Assembly (NCBI RefSeq): GCF_003086295.3
Contig: NC_092051.1
Span: 80,050,445 to 80,114,444 of the forward strand
Length of the DNA: 64,000 bases
Source: Arachis hypogaea
Lineage: Eukaryota; Streptophyta; Magnoliopsida; Fabales; Fabaceae
Reading direction: 5' to 3'
Of this stretch, positions 9,581 through 20,366 are shown in pieces. Under the pieces are notes generated by a model. The model saw only the letters and a list, made by a program, of their open reading frames with translations. It was not told the origin of the DNA and ran no database searches. Numbering within the stretch: position 1 is the first letter of the stretch; every line of letters starts with the position of its first letter. Both the position numbers and the translations under genes were made by a program.

Positions 9581-11157
9581 TGGTGCACAGAACCATGGTC
9601 CAAACATAACTTCACAACTTCGCACAACTAACCAGCAAGTGCACTGGGTCGTCCAAGTAATAAAACCTTACGTGAGTAAGGGTCGATCCCACGGAGATTG
9701 TTGGTATGAAGCAAGCTATGGTCACCTTGTAAATCTCAGTCAGACGGATATCAAATAGTTATGGAGTTTTCGAAAATAAATAATAAATAAATAGAAAATA
9801 AAGATAGAAACACTTATGTAATTCATTGGTGAGAATTTCAGATAAGCGTATAGAGATGCTTTCGTTCTTCTGAACTTCTGCTTTCCTGCTGTCTTCATCC
9901 AATCAGTCTTACTCCTTTCCATGGCAAGCTTTATGTAAGGGCATCACCGTTGTCAATGGCTACATCCCATCCTCTTGTGAAAAAGGTCCAAATGCTCTGT
10001 CACAGCATGGCTAATCATCTGAGATTCTCGATCATACTGGAATAGGATTCACCCTCCTTTTGCGTCTGTCACTACGCCCAGCACTCGCGAGTTTGAAGCT
10101 CGTCACAGTCATTCAATCCCTGAATCCTACTCGGAATACCATAGACAAGGTTTAGACTTTCCGGACTCTCATGAATGCCGCCATCAATCTAGCTTATACC
10201 ACGAAGATTCTGATTAAGAGATCCAAGAGATATTCATTCAATCTAAGGTGGAACGGAAGTGGTTGTCAGGCACGCGTTCGTAGGGGAATGATGATGATTG
10301 TAACATTCATCACATTCATATTGAAGTGCGAATGAATATCTTAGAAGCGGAATAAGTTGAATTGAATAGAAAAACAGTAGTACTTTGCATTAATTCATGA
10401 GGAATAGCAGAGCTCCACACCTTAATCTATGGAGTGTAGAAACTCTACCGTTGAAGATACTTAAGTGATGAAGGTTCAGGCATGGCTGAGAGGCCAGCCC
10501 CCAAAACGTGATCACAGGATCAAAAATACAATCCAGGATCTTCCAAAGATCATAAGATCAAAATACAATAGTAAAAAGTCCTATTTATACTAAACTAGCT
10601 ACTAGGGTTTACAGAAGTAAGTAATTGATGCATAAATCCACTTCCGGGGCCCACTTGGTGTGTACTTGGGTTGAGCTTGAATGTTACACGTGCAGAGGCT
10701 CTTTCTGGAGTTCAACGCCAGGTTGTAACGTGTTTCTGGCATTCAACTCCAGACTGCAGCGTAGAACTGGCGTTCAATGCCCTTTTGCGTCGTCTAAACT
10801 CAGCCAAAGTATGGACTATTATATATTGCTGGATAGCCCTGGATGTCTACTTTGCAACGCAATTGGAAGCGCGCCATTTTGAGTTATGTAGCTCCAGAAA
10901 ATCCACTTTGAATGCAGGGAGGTCAGAATCCAACAGCATCAGCAGTCCTTCTTCAACCTCTAAATCTGATTTTTGCTCAAGTCCCTCAATTTCAGTTAGA
11001 AAATACCTGAAATCACAGAAAAACACACAAACTCATAGTAAAGTCCAGAAATGTGAATTTAACATAAAAACTAATAAAAACATCCCTAAAAGTAACTAGA
11101 TCCTACTAAAAACATACTATAAACAATGCCAAAAAGCGTATAAATTATCCGCTCATC
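9581..11157 (-). repeat. LTR of fragment I
   Basis: 1,577 bp, TG...CA ends, same family as the LTRs of A, B, D and G. A palindrome cluster (GTTCAACGCC, CTGGCATTCAACTCCAG, CTGGCGTTCAATGCC) lies near 10706-10780. Confidence 0.85.
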
Positions 11158-12429
11158 AAAAATGAAGTACAAATAGACTTGCAAGAAGAAAATAGCTCAT
11201 GAAAGCAGGGAACAAGGAATTGAGCATCGAACCCTCACCTGAAGTGTATACACTCTAATCACTCATGTGTTTAAGGTTTTGATTCTCTCAATTCTCTACT
11301 AACCTTGCTTTCTAAGGCTTGCTCTTCATCTAACAATCAACAAAAATTTAATGCACAGATACACATATCAAGAGGTCTTTTAAGGGTTGTAATGGGGTTA
11401 GGGTCAAGGTAGGATTGTATTTGGCTAAGTGGACTAAAATCTGAATCCTTAATTAACTTAAACTTTCCACCTAACTTTAGACAATCCATGTAATCATAAT
11501 ACCACATCTAACTATCCATTAACCATGTTTTCCACATATTCATGCATTCTAATTTCAAGTACAGTACATATGCATTGCTTTCACCACTTACTTTGGGGCA
11601 TTTTGTCCCCTTTTTGCTTAATTGCTTTTTTTTTTCTTTTTTTTTCTCACTTTATATATATATATATTTTTTTTTTCTTTTCTTTTATTTTTCTCAATAC
11701 ATATGATTAAATTATTAGATGCATGAATCATGTCCTAAACATTTTTTTCACATTTTCAGAAAATTCTAACGTACTCAATTCTCAAACCAAATGTTTTCAA
11801 ACCCAATTTTCCCATACTTAAATCATAAGCACTCTCACTAGTCTAAGCTAACCAAGGATTCAAATTAAGGGCATTATTGTCTTTCGCTTAGAGTTAATGA
11901 TGTGCTAAAGTAAAGAACAAAGGGGTATAATAGGCTCAACATTGGGTTGCAAAGGAAATGAAAGGTTAAGGCCATATGGGTATGTAAGCTTAGTGAAACA
12001 AAGGCCTCAATCATGTAAGTGTATGCATACATCAAATAATGGAAATATAGAATTAAGCAAGACAAAGATCACAAATTTAGAGAGAAAAATACACACCAAA
12101 AATAAAATATTGGTTGGTAAAATGCAACCAATTCAAATAGGCTCAAAAATCTCACAGGTTTTGTGTGTTCGAGCTCTAAACCATGTTCCAGTATAATATT
12201 TCTTCAAACAAGTGTAACATTAAATTTTATTCAAATTAGTGAAATGCTCTAAAAGGTTTCTTGAAAAAGAAAATATTACTTCAATCAAGTGGTAAAATAT
12301 GCATAAAATCAAATAACCATGCAATCAAACATGGAAATGCAACAACTAACAAGGAAAATAAAATATTGGTGTTGAGAAGAAAATAACTAACCCTTGGAGA
12401 TCGGTATCGACCTCCCCACACTTAAAGAT
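11158..12429. other. Continuation of H 3' UTR, AT-rich, no gene
   Basis: Low-complexity AT-rich DNA with a TA run near 11655-11668 and T-runs. Short frames here are not supported by composition or similarity. Near 12411-12428 the minus strand reads TCTTTAAGTGTGGGGAGG, the tract of the next hairpin module. Confidence 0.55.
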
Positions 12430-12447
12430 TGCACCGTCCTCGGTGCA
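12411..12447 (-). other. AGGA-loop hairpin plus internal purine-rich tract of H (copy 1)
   Basis: Minus strand TGCACCG-AGGA-CGGTGCA (7-bp perfect stem, 12430-12447), then ATCTTTAAGTGTGGGGAGGT. This is the internal partner of the module at 9296-9333; the stem sequence differs completely but loop, spacing and tract are kept. Confidence 0.75.
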
Positions 12448-13109
12448 TGCTAAGATGTGCAAGTGGACGCATTGCTTCAACTGATGCTTTTCTTCAAGGA
12501 TTGTGCAGATGGACTTGTTTGTCTCCCCTTTTAGAAGTTTCTCCCTTTTTCTGTCTTCGGTGGCCATCCTGAAAGAAGAGAAAAAGAAGAACAGTAACCC
12601 AGAAATAAAGATAAAATAAAATATGGTTGGGTTAATGCCAAATAATGAGGGTCTCAATTACATGGTAGCTACAACATGCAAGTGAAAAAACAGTAGAAGT
12701 ACATGGCAAATCAAGAGTGCAAAAACTTGCAACAATAGGGAAGAGAGTGTGGGTAAGGAGGGATAATATAAATTCATGTCAATGCAAAAGTAATACAGGT
12801 ATAAAAGATTGGCATTGATTTAAATAATATTACCTGACCAGAATAAAACAAGTCACTAAGCACCCAAAATAATTCAAGAGAAGATGCAACAGTTAAATAA
12901 GAAAATCAACACTAAAGGAAAAATTTGGAAAAGAAAATAAAAATATGCACTAAATTAAAATGCAATGAATGAAATATGCAAATAAATTAAGTAAAATAGA
13001 ATGAAGGTGAAAAGGAATGAGAAGTGAAAGAAATAAAGTAAGAAAGAAAGAAGAAAAGATAGAAGAAATTAGGATTAGAAAAGAAAAGAGAAGATAATTG
13101 GCGCTGATT
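12448..13109. other. H 3' UTR with purine/pyrimidine-biased tract, no gene
   Basis: On the plus strand 12990-13100 is rich in GAAA/AAAG units, hence a polypyrimidine tract in the minus-strand transcript. A, B and D have pyrimidine-rich spacers at the same place, between palindrome cluster and first AGGA module. Confidence 0.55.
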
Positions 13110-13660
13110 TAGATGAGTTGTGCGGCGCAGGCGACGCGGACGCGTGAGTGACGCGGTCGCGTGGTGCACGATAAGGTCAGGTGACGCGGCCGCGTGGGTC
13201 ACGCGATCGCATGACCTAATTTGTGCGATTGGCGCAAGTGCAGCCTCGCGTTCGCGCAACTCTCTGTTCAAAACTCTTTTTGCCAAATTTTTAGGTGACG
13301 CGATCGCGTGGTTGACGCGATCGCGTGAATGGCCATATTTGCAAAACGACGTGGACACGTGGGGCACGTGTTCGCGTGGTAAGGCTTGTGCTTCTAGCAC
13401 CGTTCCAGCCCCATTCCAGCCTAACTTGCTGCCAAACACCCTTTTTACGTCGATTTTCAGGGCACGTGTTCGCGTGGGTGACGCTGACGCGTGGGAGGCG
13501 TTTTTCCCACATGACGCGGACGCGTCATCGACATGGTCGTGTGGATCAATCTGTGCTAAAGGCACGCCTCCAGCCATGCTGTCGCGTGACTCTCTGGAAA
13601 ATCTCTTTTCTTCCTTGAGGCACATATGACGCGGACGCGTCAGCGACGCTGCCGCGTCAC
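13110..13660 (-). repeat. GC-rich palindrome array of element H
   Basis: Repeated units such as GACGCGGACGCGTGAGTGACGCGGTCGCGTGG and GTGACGCGATCGCGTGG: short self-complementary cores built from ACGCG/CGCGT, strikingly CpG-dense in an AT-rich element. It sits downstream of the post-pol hairpin in the minus reading, the same place as the GGCGTT palindromes in A, B, D and G but with a different core. Open frames on both strands here are by-products. Confidence 0.8.
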
Positions 13661-13826
13661 TTGCGTGCTTTTTTTTTTATTTTTTTTATTTTTTTTAATA
13701 TGCAGTATGCAGAATGCAAAATGATATGGATGTTATGAGTAATTCCAGGTTCAATGAAATAAAATAAAACTCGAAAACAAACAAAACGAAATAAAATTAA
13801 AATTGAAAAAGGAACGATCATACCAT

Positions 13827-13844
13827 GGTGGGTTGTCTCCCACC
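13827..13844 (-). other. Post-pol-type hairpin of element H
   Basis: Minus strand GGTGGG-AGACAA-CCCACC, 6-bp stem, about 50 bases after the end of the long frame and preceded by AAAAGTGCTA. Matches C (GGTGGG-AGACAC-CCCACC). Confidence 0.75.
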
Positions 13845-13893
13845 TAGCACTTTTAGTTAAAGTCCTTAAGTTAGACATTTGGGGAGTCCTTTG

Positions 13894-15811
13894 TTATGGT
13901 GGCTTGTGCTTGTACTGATCCTTGAATCCCCACCAATGTTTATAATTCCAATGGCCTCCGAGATCCCAAACTAGGCGCAGAAAGCCTTCAAGTAAGTTAA
14001 AGCAAGTGACAAGGCCCCAAGAGTGTTGATTGCTGGAATGAATTCTGGGGTCCCAGACCTTGCCTTTGCACCCGTTTTCTTGTTGATCATTATGATTCCA
14101 TCCGGGTGGTACGCAGTCTAAATTCTCACTGAGACATCCAAATAGCTTGCTAGACCCATTTAATTGAGCTCTACACCAACCTTCGCGTTTAAACTTAAAG
14201 CTTCCAACCATAATGAACCTTGCAGGATAATTCTTACCACTGACCATCTTCCTCTTACTCTTAATTCCACAAAGAGCTCTAAGTTGACCATCCGTCTCCA
14301 GTAGCCCATATTCAAGTGGAATTAGAAAGCTAAGGGATATGAATTTTACCCACTTGAATGTTGTGAAGGATGATGGCAACTTAGGGGGAGGTATTTCTAA
14401 CGAATTTGCAAGCTCTACTCCCTTGTGCTCTTCTCTGACAACTTCCACCTCTTTGCAAGTTTTTTCAATATCAACCTCTTCATCTTGGTAGCTTTCTTCC
14501 AATTCAATCTCTTCTTCATTGTTTACCAAGGGCATGGGAGGTTGTGCTTCTTCTTCCTTAATCTCCATCTCTTGACTAACCTCTTCCAAGTCTTCAACTA
14601 TGATATGCCTTGGAGGTTGTACACCCTCCTCAGCATCAATTTCAATCACCTTGGAAGGAGGTTCTATAACTTGACTTTCCCATGGAGGTTTAGCATCTCC
14701 TAAGTCTGCAACCACTTTTTCCTTTTCAATAATTACTGCTTTGTCCAGTAGTTTTAATATAAAATCGTACTCATCGTTGATGATTTTCTTTCCATGACAA
14801 CTCCTTTCAACTATTCTTTCATCTTCAAGGGTCTCTCCTATCTCCACATTTTGGGCATCCTCTTGCTCTAAGACAAAATCAGACTCCTCCTTGATGTCTT
14901 CCTTCTCTAATTCTTCAACCACTCCTTCGACTTCAAGGGTCTTTACTACCTTCACCTTTAGGGCCTCCTCTAGCTCCTTATAAAGTATGGATTCGCAAAG
15001 ATGATCCCTTCTCTCTTGTTCTATGTCAATAGCATCATTGGGATCATGTTGCTCTTGGATTGATGGATGTGGGTGCTCTTCCATGGATGGTGGTGATGGG
15101 ATGGAGAGATCATTCTGTGGTTGAAAAGGAAGTGCACTAGAGCTGGAGGGTTGATTGTTGAAGGTATTTGGTGGTCTGATATGGGCGACGACAGCTTGTA
15201 TAGTAGAGTTTAGATCGGTACGTACTTTCTCCATGGAGGTTTAGGGTGGATAGGAGGGTTCATTTGTTGGGAGAAAGGGTTCATGGTAGGAAGGTGGTTC
15301 ATCTTGATAATGATAAGGAGATGGTGTATACTGAGGTGGTGGTTCATGAGAGTAGTTGTGTTGGAATGGGGGTGGTTCTGTGTATGGTTCATTTGGCTCA
15401 TAAGGTGGTTGGTATGGTGGATATAGGTTAGGGTCATATGGTGGTGTTTGGTGGAAAGGGGTTTGTGAGTATGGTGGTCCAAAGTTGTGTTGAGGAGGTT
15501 CATAGGCATATGATGGGGGTCCATCATATCTATCATCTTGGTATGCCCCCTGGAATAGCTCTTGACTATAGTAATTTGATGGCTGTTGGTTGTCACGAAA
15601 GGGTCCACCATAACTATTGTCTTGGTATGCATCGTGGAATGGTCTTTGTCTGTGGTACTGTGGAAGGTGTTGTTGCCAGAAGGGTTGATCAGATCCTCAT
15701 GGCTCCTTCCATCTCTGATTGTTTTGACCTTGATGCATGTTCCTGTTATAATTTCCATTCTTTGCAACAACATTGGAACCAAACTCAAAGCGAGAAAGGT
15801 GAGAACTCATA
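13894..15811 (-). pseudogene. Single long ORF of element H, unknown function, two in-frame stops
   Basis: Reading from ATG at 15811 (MSSHLSRFEFGSN) gives about 638 codons interrupted by a TGA near 15700 and a TAA near 15241; the final 446 codons are open. The N-terminal third is rich in Tyr, Pro, Gln and His with repeats such as YEPPQ and PPYEP. The middle is strongly acidic (many Glu-Val and Glu-Glu pairs, likely helical). The C-terminus is aromatic and basic (WNYKHWWGFKDQYKHKPP). I recognise no gag zinc knuckle, protease or polymerase motif. Similar frames occur, as I recall, in other legume non-autonomous elements. The role is unknown; a particle or RNA-binding role is only a guess. Confidence 0.65.
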
Positions 15812-16434
15812 ATAGTAATTAAAAATGAAAACAAAAACAAATTTTAAATTAAAAGGTTATTTAATTTTTGAATTTGAAAATTAAATTTTGAAATTTGAAT
15901 TTTAAATTTTGAAATTTTAAATTTTGAAATTTTGAATTTTAAATTTTTGAAATTTGAATTTTGAAATTTGAAATTTAAATATTGAATTTTGAAATTTGTT
16001 TTTTGGAAATAAGATAAGATAAGATTTTGAAAAAGATATGATTTTTTGAAAAAGATTTGAATTTTGAAATTTTAAATTTTGAAATTTGAAATTTGAAATG
16101 TGAAATTTGAAATTTGAGTTTTAAATTTTGAATTTTTGAATTTAATGAGGAAAGAGAAAAAACAATAAAATGACACCAAACTTAAAATTTTTAGATCAAA
16201 ATGAAGAAAATAACTAAGAACAACTTGAAGGTCAAGATGAACACGAAGATCAACTTGAAGATCAAGATGAACACCAAGAACAAAATTATTTTTAAAAAAA
16301 TTTTTAATTACTAAATAGAAACCAATAACCTCTTAATTTACGAAAAAGCAAAAATAAAAACAAAAATAAAAACAAATAAATAAGCAAAAAGCAAATATTT
16401 ACAATAACCAATAATAAGGCACACGTTTGCAATT
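15812..16434 (-). other. Leader of element H, low-complexity AT repeats
   Basis: Plus strand 15850-16145 is a run of variants of TTTGAAATTTGAA/TTTTAAATTTTGAAA. A copy of the tract-like motif (ACCAAACTTAAAATTTTT on plus) lies near 16173-16191, followed by AAGATCAACTTGAA repeats. No gene. Confidence 0.6.
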
Positions 16435-16451
16435 CCCCGGCAACAGCGCCA
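16435..16451 (-). other. Primer-binding site of element H
   Basis: Minus strand TGGCGCTGTTGCCGGGG, three bases from the LTR end; matches the Athila-type tRNA-Asp primer site with one change. Confidence 0.85.
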
Positions 16452-16454
16452 TTT

Positions 16455-17867
16455 TGAAGAATTGAAGATTGATGGTTTAGAAGTTATAGTAAACTCTCAT
16501 TGCAAGTATAGTTACTAAACCAAGCAATCAACCTTTCTTACAAAAGTTTTGGTTGTCAAAAGTAACAAACCCCTATAAAATTGATAACCGAGTATTTAAA
16601 CCTCGGGTCGTCTTCTCAAGGAATTTCAGCGAAGTATGTTCTTATTATTGATTATGAGTCTTGTAAATTGGGGGTTTTGAAAGTAAGGAACCAGTATGTT
16701 AAATGATAAGAAAAATAGAATAGTAATAATAAAATAAACTCTTGGCAAGGTATTAGAATTGGAAGTCCTATCCTTATCAATTTTAATGAGAATTGGATTT
16801 TAATCCCACTTTGTTAACCTCTAACTATGAAGGTAAATCAAGTGGATTAATTAGCTTAATCCTCAGGTCCTAGTCAATTCCTATGGAAAGACTAGAGTTA
16901 TTGGAGCAACTCCCAATTTCAACCACTGCTTTATTTGACAGCTCAAGCGTTACCAATTACTTAACGAAAGCCAAAAGGAAAGAGAATCTACTCAAATGAA
17001 AATAATTTGGATAAATCGAAAGCATTCATAGCATAAATAAAACAATCATAAACTAAAATACCTCAAATAACATTAATTAAAAGAATCATATGTAACATGG
17101 AAGAGTTCATAAATTAAATTGAAAATAAATAAAAGGAACATTGAACCTGATAAAAAGAAACAATCCTGAAAGCAAAGAAATCCTAAATCCTAATCCTAAG
17201 AGAGAGGAGAGAACCTCTCTCTTTAAAAACTACATCTAAATTCTAAAATTGTGTATTGTGAGCTTGTTATCATGAATAAATGGATTCTCCCACTTTATAG
17301 CCTCTAATCTGTATTTTCTGGGTCGAAAACTGGGTCGAAAACAGCCCAGAAATCGCTGGAGAAGAAAACTGACACGCTGATTTTCGGAACTGCAACGCAT
17401 CCCTGTGGAGCGCGCGTTTGCATTGCCTAGCGTTAGGGCAACTATGGCATATTATATATCAAATCGAAGCCCCAAACGTTAGCTTCTAAACGCAACTAGA
17501 ACCGCGTCGTTTGGACCTCTGTAGCTAAAGTTATAGCCGTTTGAGTGAGAAGAGGTCAGGCTGGACAGCTTAGCAATTTCTCCAACTTCTTGTATTCCTT
17601 CCACTTTTGCATGTTTCCTTTCCATCCTCTGAGCCATTCCTGCCCTGTAATCTCTGAAATCACTTAACACACATATCAAGGCATCTAATGGTAATAAGAG
17701 AGGATTTAAACATAGGGAACTTAAGGCCAAAGAAGCATGTTTTCAATCAAAGCACATAATTAGGAAGGCAAATGTAAAACCATGCAAATAGTATGAATAA
17801 GTGGGTAAAGAGTTGATAAAAGTCACTCAATTGAGCACAAGATAAACCATAAAATAGTGGTTTATCA
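16455..17867 (-). repeat. 5' LTR of element H
   Basis: 1,413 bp. Begins (minus) TGATAAACCACTATTTTATGG with the 9-bp terminal hairpin at 17841-17866 and ends CAATTCTTCA. Differs from the 3' LTR by scattered substitutions and small indels (for example near 8330/16885), so the insertion is not recent. Confidence 0.9.
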
Positions 17868-17872
17868 AGGAC

Positions 17873-18994
17873 TTAGTTTCTGTTATGAAACTGTGAGTGG
17901 TCTTAGAGAGTTCAGAGACTATAGTTGTTAAGTCAGAGAGGCTCTGCTTAGAAGTCTCCATCTGTTAAGAAAGTGGGAATGGTGGTTTGTTGTTGAACCT
18001 ATTCTGGGTTCTTCCACCTTGGTTGTTGTTGAAGCCTTGCTGAGGCTTCTGTTGATCCTTCCATGAGATGTTAGGATGATTCCTCCATGAAGAGTTGTAA
18101 GTGTTTTCATAGGGTTCTCCCATGTTATTCACCTCTTCCATTGTGGGTTGATCTGGATCATAAGCATCTCCTTCATAGGAGGTGTCTTGAGTGCTGCTAG
18201 CTACAGCTTGCATTCCAGTCAAATTCTGAGATATCATATTGACCTGTTGAGTCAAGATCTTGTTCTGAGCCAATATGGCATTCAGAGTGTCAACCTCTAG
18301 AACTCCTTTCTTCTGAGCTACCTCATTGTTCACAAGGTTCCTCTCAGAAGTGTACATGAATTGGTTGTTTGCAATCATTTTAATGAGTTCTTGCACCTCT
18401 TCAGGCGTTTTCTTCAAGTGGAGTGATCCACCTGCAGAATGGTCCAATGACATCTTGGACATCTCAGATAGACCATCATAGAAGATACCTAGGATAGTCC
18501 ATTCTAAGAGCATGTCAGGAGGACATCTCCTGATCAGTTGCTTGTATCTTTCCTAAGCTTCATAGAGAGATCCACCCTCTTTTTTTCTGAAGGTTTGAAC
18601 TTCCACCGTGAGCTTGCTCATCATTTGAGGTGAAAAAAATTTGGCCAAGAAAGAATTGACCAACTTTTTTCAAGAGTCTAGGCTTTCTTTGGGTTAAGAA
18701 TCCAACCATATCCTAGCTCTATCTCTAATAGCAAAAGGGAAAAGCATAAGCCTGTAGACCTCAGGATCCACTCCATTGGTCTTAATAGTGCCACAGATTT
18801 GCAAGAACCTTCCTTGCATCTCCTCCATCATTAATATTGGCTGACATATCTGTGTTTTCAGCTTCTTGTTCGAATAGCTCTATGAGGTTTCCTCCAGAGT
18901 GTTGTACTTTAGCCTCTTGCAAACGCTTCCTTAGGGTCCTCTCAGGTTCAAGATTAGGATTAAAGAGAGGTTCTTTATCTCTGTTCCTGCTCAT
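17873..18994 (-). pseudogene. gag: Element G gag, N-terminal and central parts, broken by stops
   Basis: From ATG at 18994 (MSRNRDKEPLFNPNLEPERTL) through an acidic segment, then across degenerate sequence with stops and frame changes (18782-18514) that still reads gag blocks (LVNSFLAKFFSPQ, LYEA.ERYKQLIRRCP), then an open part from 18513: DGLSEMSKMSLDHSAGG, a helical region and a polar tail (PQQGFNNNQGGRTQNRFNN). Conforms to the retrotransposon gag family of plant Ty3/gypsy elements. H is inserted after 17873. Confidence 0.8.
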
Positions 18995-19000
18995 AAACAA

Positions 19001-20343
19001 GAAAAGAAAAACAAAAAGGAAAAAGAATGGAATTCTCTATGTCACAGTATAGAGAACTTCCTATGAGGTATCTTGAAGAAGAAGAAGAAGAATGAGTGTA
19101 GAGAGATGAGAGAAAGAATTCAAATGGGAAGGGGGAAGAATTCAAAAATTAAGAAATAAAAAGGGAAACTAGAATTGAAATATTTTTGTTTTTATTTTAT
19201 TTATTTATTGATTTCAAAAAATAAAAAGGAAATTAAAAGCTAAGATTACTAATTAACTAAAAGATTTGAAAATTAAGTATGTGATTTTTGAAAAAGAAGA
19301 AAGAGAAAGAGGTAAGAAGTTTTCGAAAATAGAAGAGATAGTAATTAGTTAGGAAGTTTTGAAAAAGAAGGAAGAGAAAGGAGAGTATTAAAGACATACC
19401 AAACTTTTAAAACTAAAATAAGATAAAACAAGTAACTAATTAAGAAAGAGTTGAAAATAAGATAAGATAGAAGATTTGTAAAATATTTGATTTTAAAAGA
19501 TTTTGAAATTTAAAATTGGAAAGAAAAAAGTCAACAAGATAAGATAAGAGTTGAAAATATTTGAAAAAGATTTGATTTTGAATTTTGAAATTGAAACAAG
19601 ATAAGATAAAGATTTGAAATTAAGTTGAAAAGATAAGATATGGTGAAGATTTGAAATAGATTTGAGATTTAAAAAATTAAAAGAAAGATAAGATAGGAAA
19701 GAACTAAATTAAAAGAAAGATTTGAAAAGATAAGATTTGAAATTTGACTTTACTAACAAGAAAATACCAAACTTTAAAATTTTTAAATCAAAATAAAAAA
19801 AAAGAAAGCAAGATTTTCGAAATTTTTGAATAAAGATAGAAAAGATATTTTTTTTATTTTTCGAATTAATGAAGAAAGAGAAAAACAACCAAAAGATACC
19901 AAACTTAAAATTTTTAGATTAAAGACACTAGTTTTTTGAAAATTATAAAGAAAAATACCAAAAGACACCAAACTTAAAAATTTTAAGATCAAAACAAGAA
20001 AAGAAACAAGAACAACTTGAATACCAAGAAGAACACTCAAGAACAAATTCGAAGATTTAAAGAAAATAAAGAACACACAAGGGATACCAAACTTAAAAAC
20101 TGACACTAGACTCAAACAAAAGACACAATTTTTGAAAATCTTTTGGAAAAAGGGACCAAGAAAGTTCAAAACTTTTAATAAGAACAAGAACACAAAACTC
20201 AAACAAAAGATCAAGATTAATAAAGAAAAGAAAAGGGTTTTGAAAAATTTTTGAAAAAGAAAATAAAAGTCTCAAAACAAAAGAGTAAAAAGTACCTAAT
20301 CTAAGCAACAAGATAGTCCGATAGTTTGTCAAACTCGAACAAT
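19001..20343 (-). other. Leader of element G
   Basis: 1.3 kb, AT-rich, no gene. Several copies of ACCAAACTT(T)AAAA on plus (near 19396, 19766, 19899, 19967 and 20087), i.e. TTTAAGTTTGGT on minus, the same tract that precedes LTRs in this family. GAAAATTTGAAAAAGATTTG-like repeats fill the rest. Confidence 0.65.
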
Positions 20344-20360
20344 CCCCGGCAACGGCGCCA
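20344..20360 (-). other. Primer-binding site of element G
   Basis: Minus strand TGGCGCCGTTGCCGGGG, a full match to the usual Athila tRNA-Asp site, six bases from the LTR. Confidence 0.9.
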
Positions 20361-20366
20361 AAAACT

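Larger units (their letters stand above)
9543..11157 (-). mobile_element. Fragment I: one LTR plus primer site, no body
   Basis: A single LTR of the A/B/D/G family in minus orientation (9581-11157; starts TGATGAGCGGATAATT, ends GTGCACCA) followed by a primer-binding site (9559-9575, TGGCGCCATTGCCAGGG) and only about 16 more bases before H sequence appears to resume. No gag, pol or second LTR. It is therefore not a simple solo LTR, which would lack the primer site. Left flank AAAAT (9538-9542) and right flank AAAAATG form an approximate direct repeat. The left limit is uncertain. Confidence 0.65.
7903..17867 (-). mobile_element. Element H: complete non-autonomous LTR element inserted in G gag
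   Basis: Two LTRs (7903-9295 and 16455-17867) flanked by a perfect 5-bp target duplication AGGAC (7898-7902 and 17868-17872). tRNA-Asp type primer site, one long broken frame, hairpins and a GC-rich palindrome array, but no gag or pol domain recognised. The LTR start TGATAAACC and the post-pol hairpin GGTGGG-AGACAA-CCCACC match those of element C, which is probably the family of its autonomous partner. Confidence 0.9.

Noticed and set aside
11525..11710. Possible membrane peptide (Phe-rich).
   Set aside because: Encoded by T-runs and a TA repeat in non-coding 3' UTR.
13120..13629. Overlapping open frames on both strands (up to 212 codons).
   Set aside because: They arise because the GC-rich palindrome array of H has few stop codons. 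Translations are Arg/Ala/Ser-rich on every frame with no domain, and the array matches the position of non-coding arrays in other elements.
14425..14703. 92-codon plus-strand frame, Phe/Leu-rich.
   Set aside because: Antisense shadow of the acidic part of the H frame (Glu codons read as Phe/Leu/Ser).
20344..20360. tRNA-like match.
   Set aside because: Only the 3' end of a tRNA is matched, in antisense, next to an LTR: a primer-binding site and not a tRNA gene. The same applies to the other primer sites.
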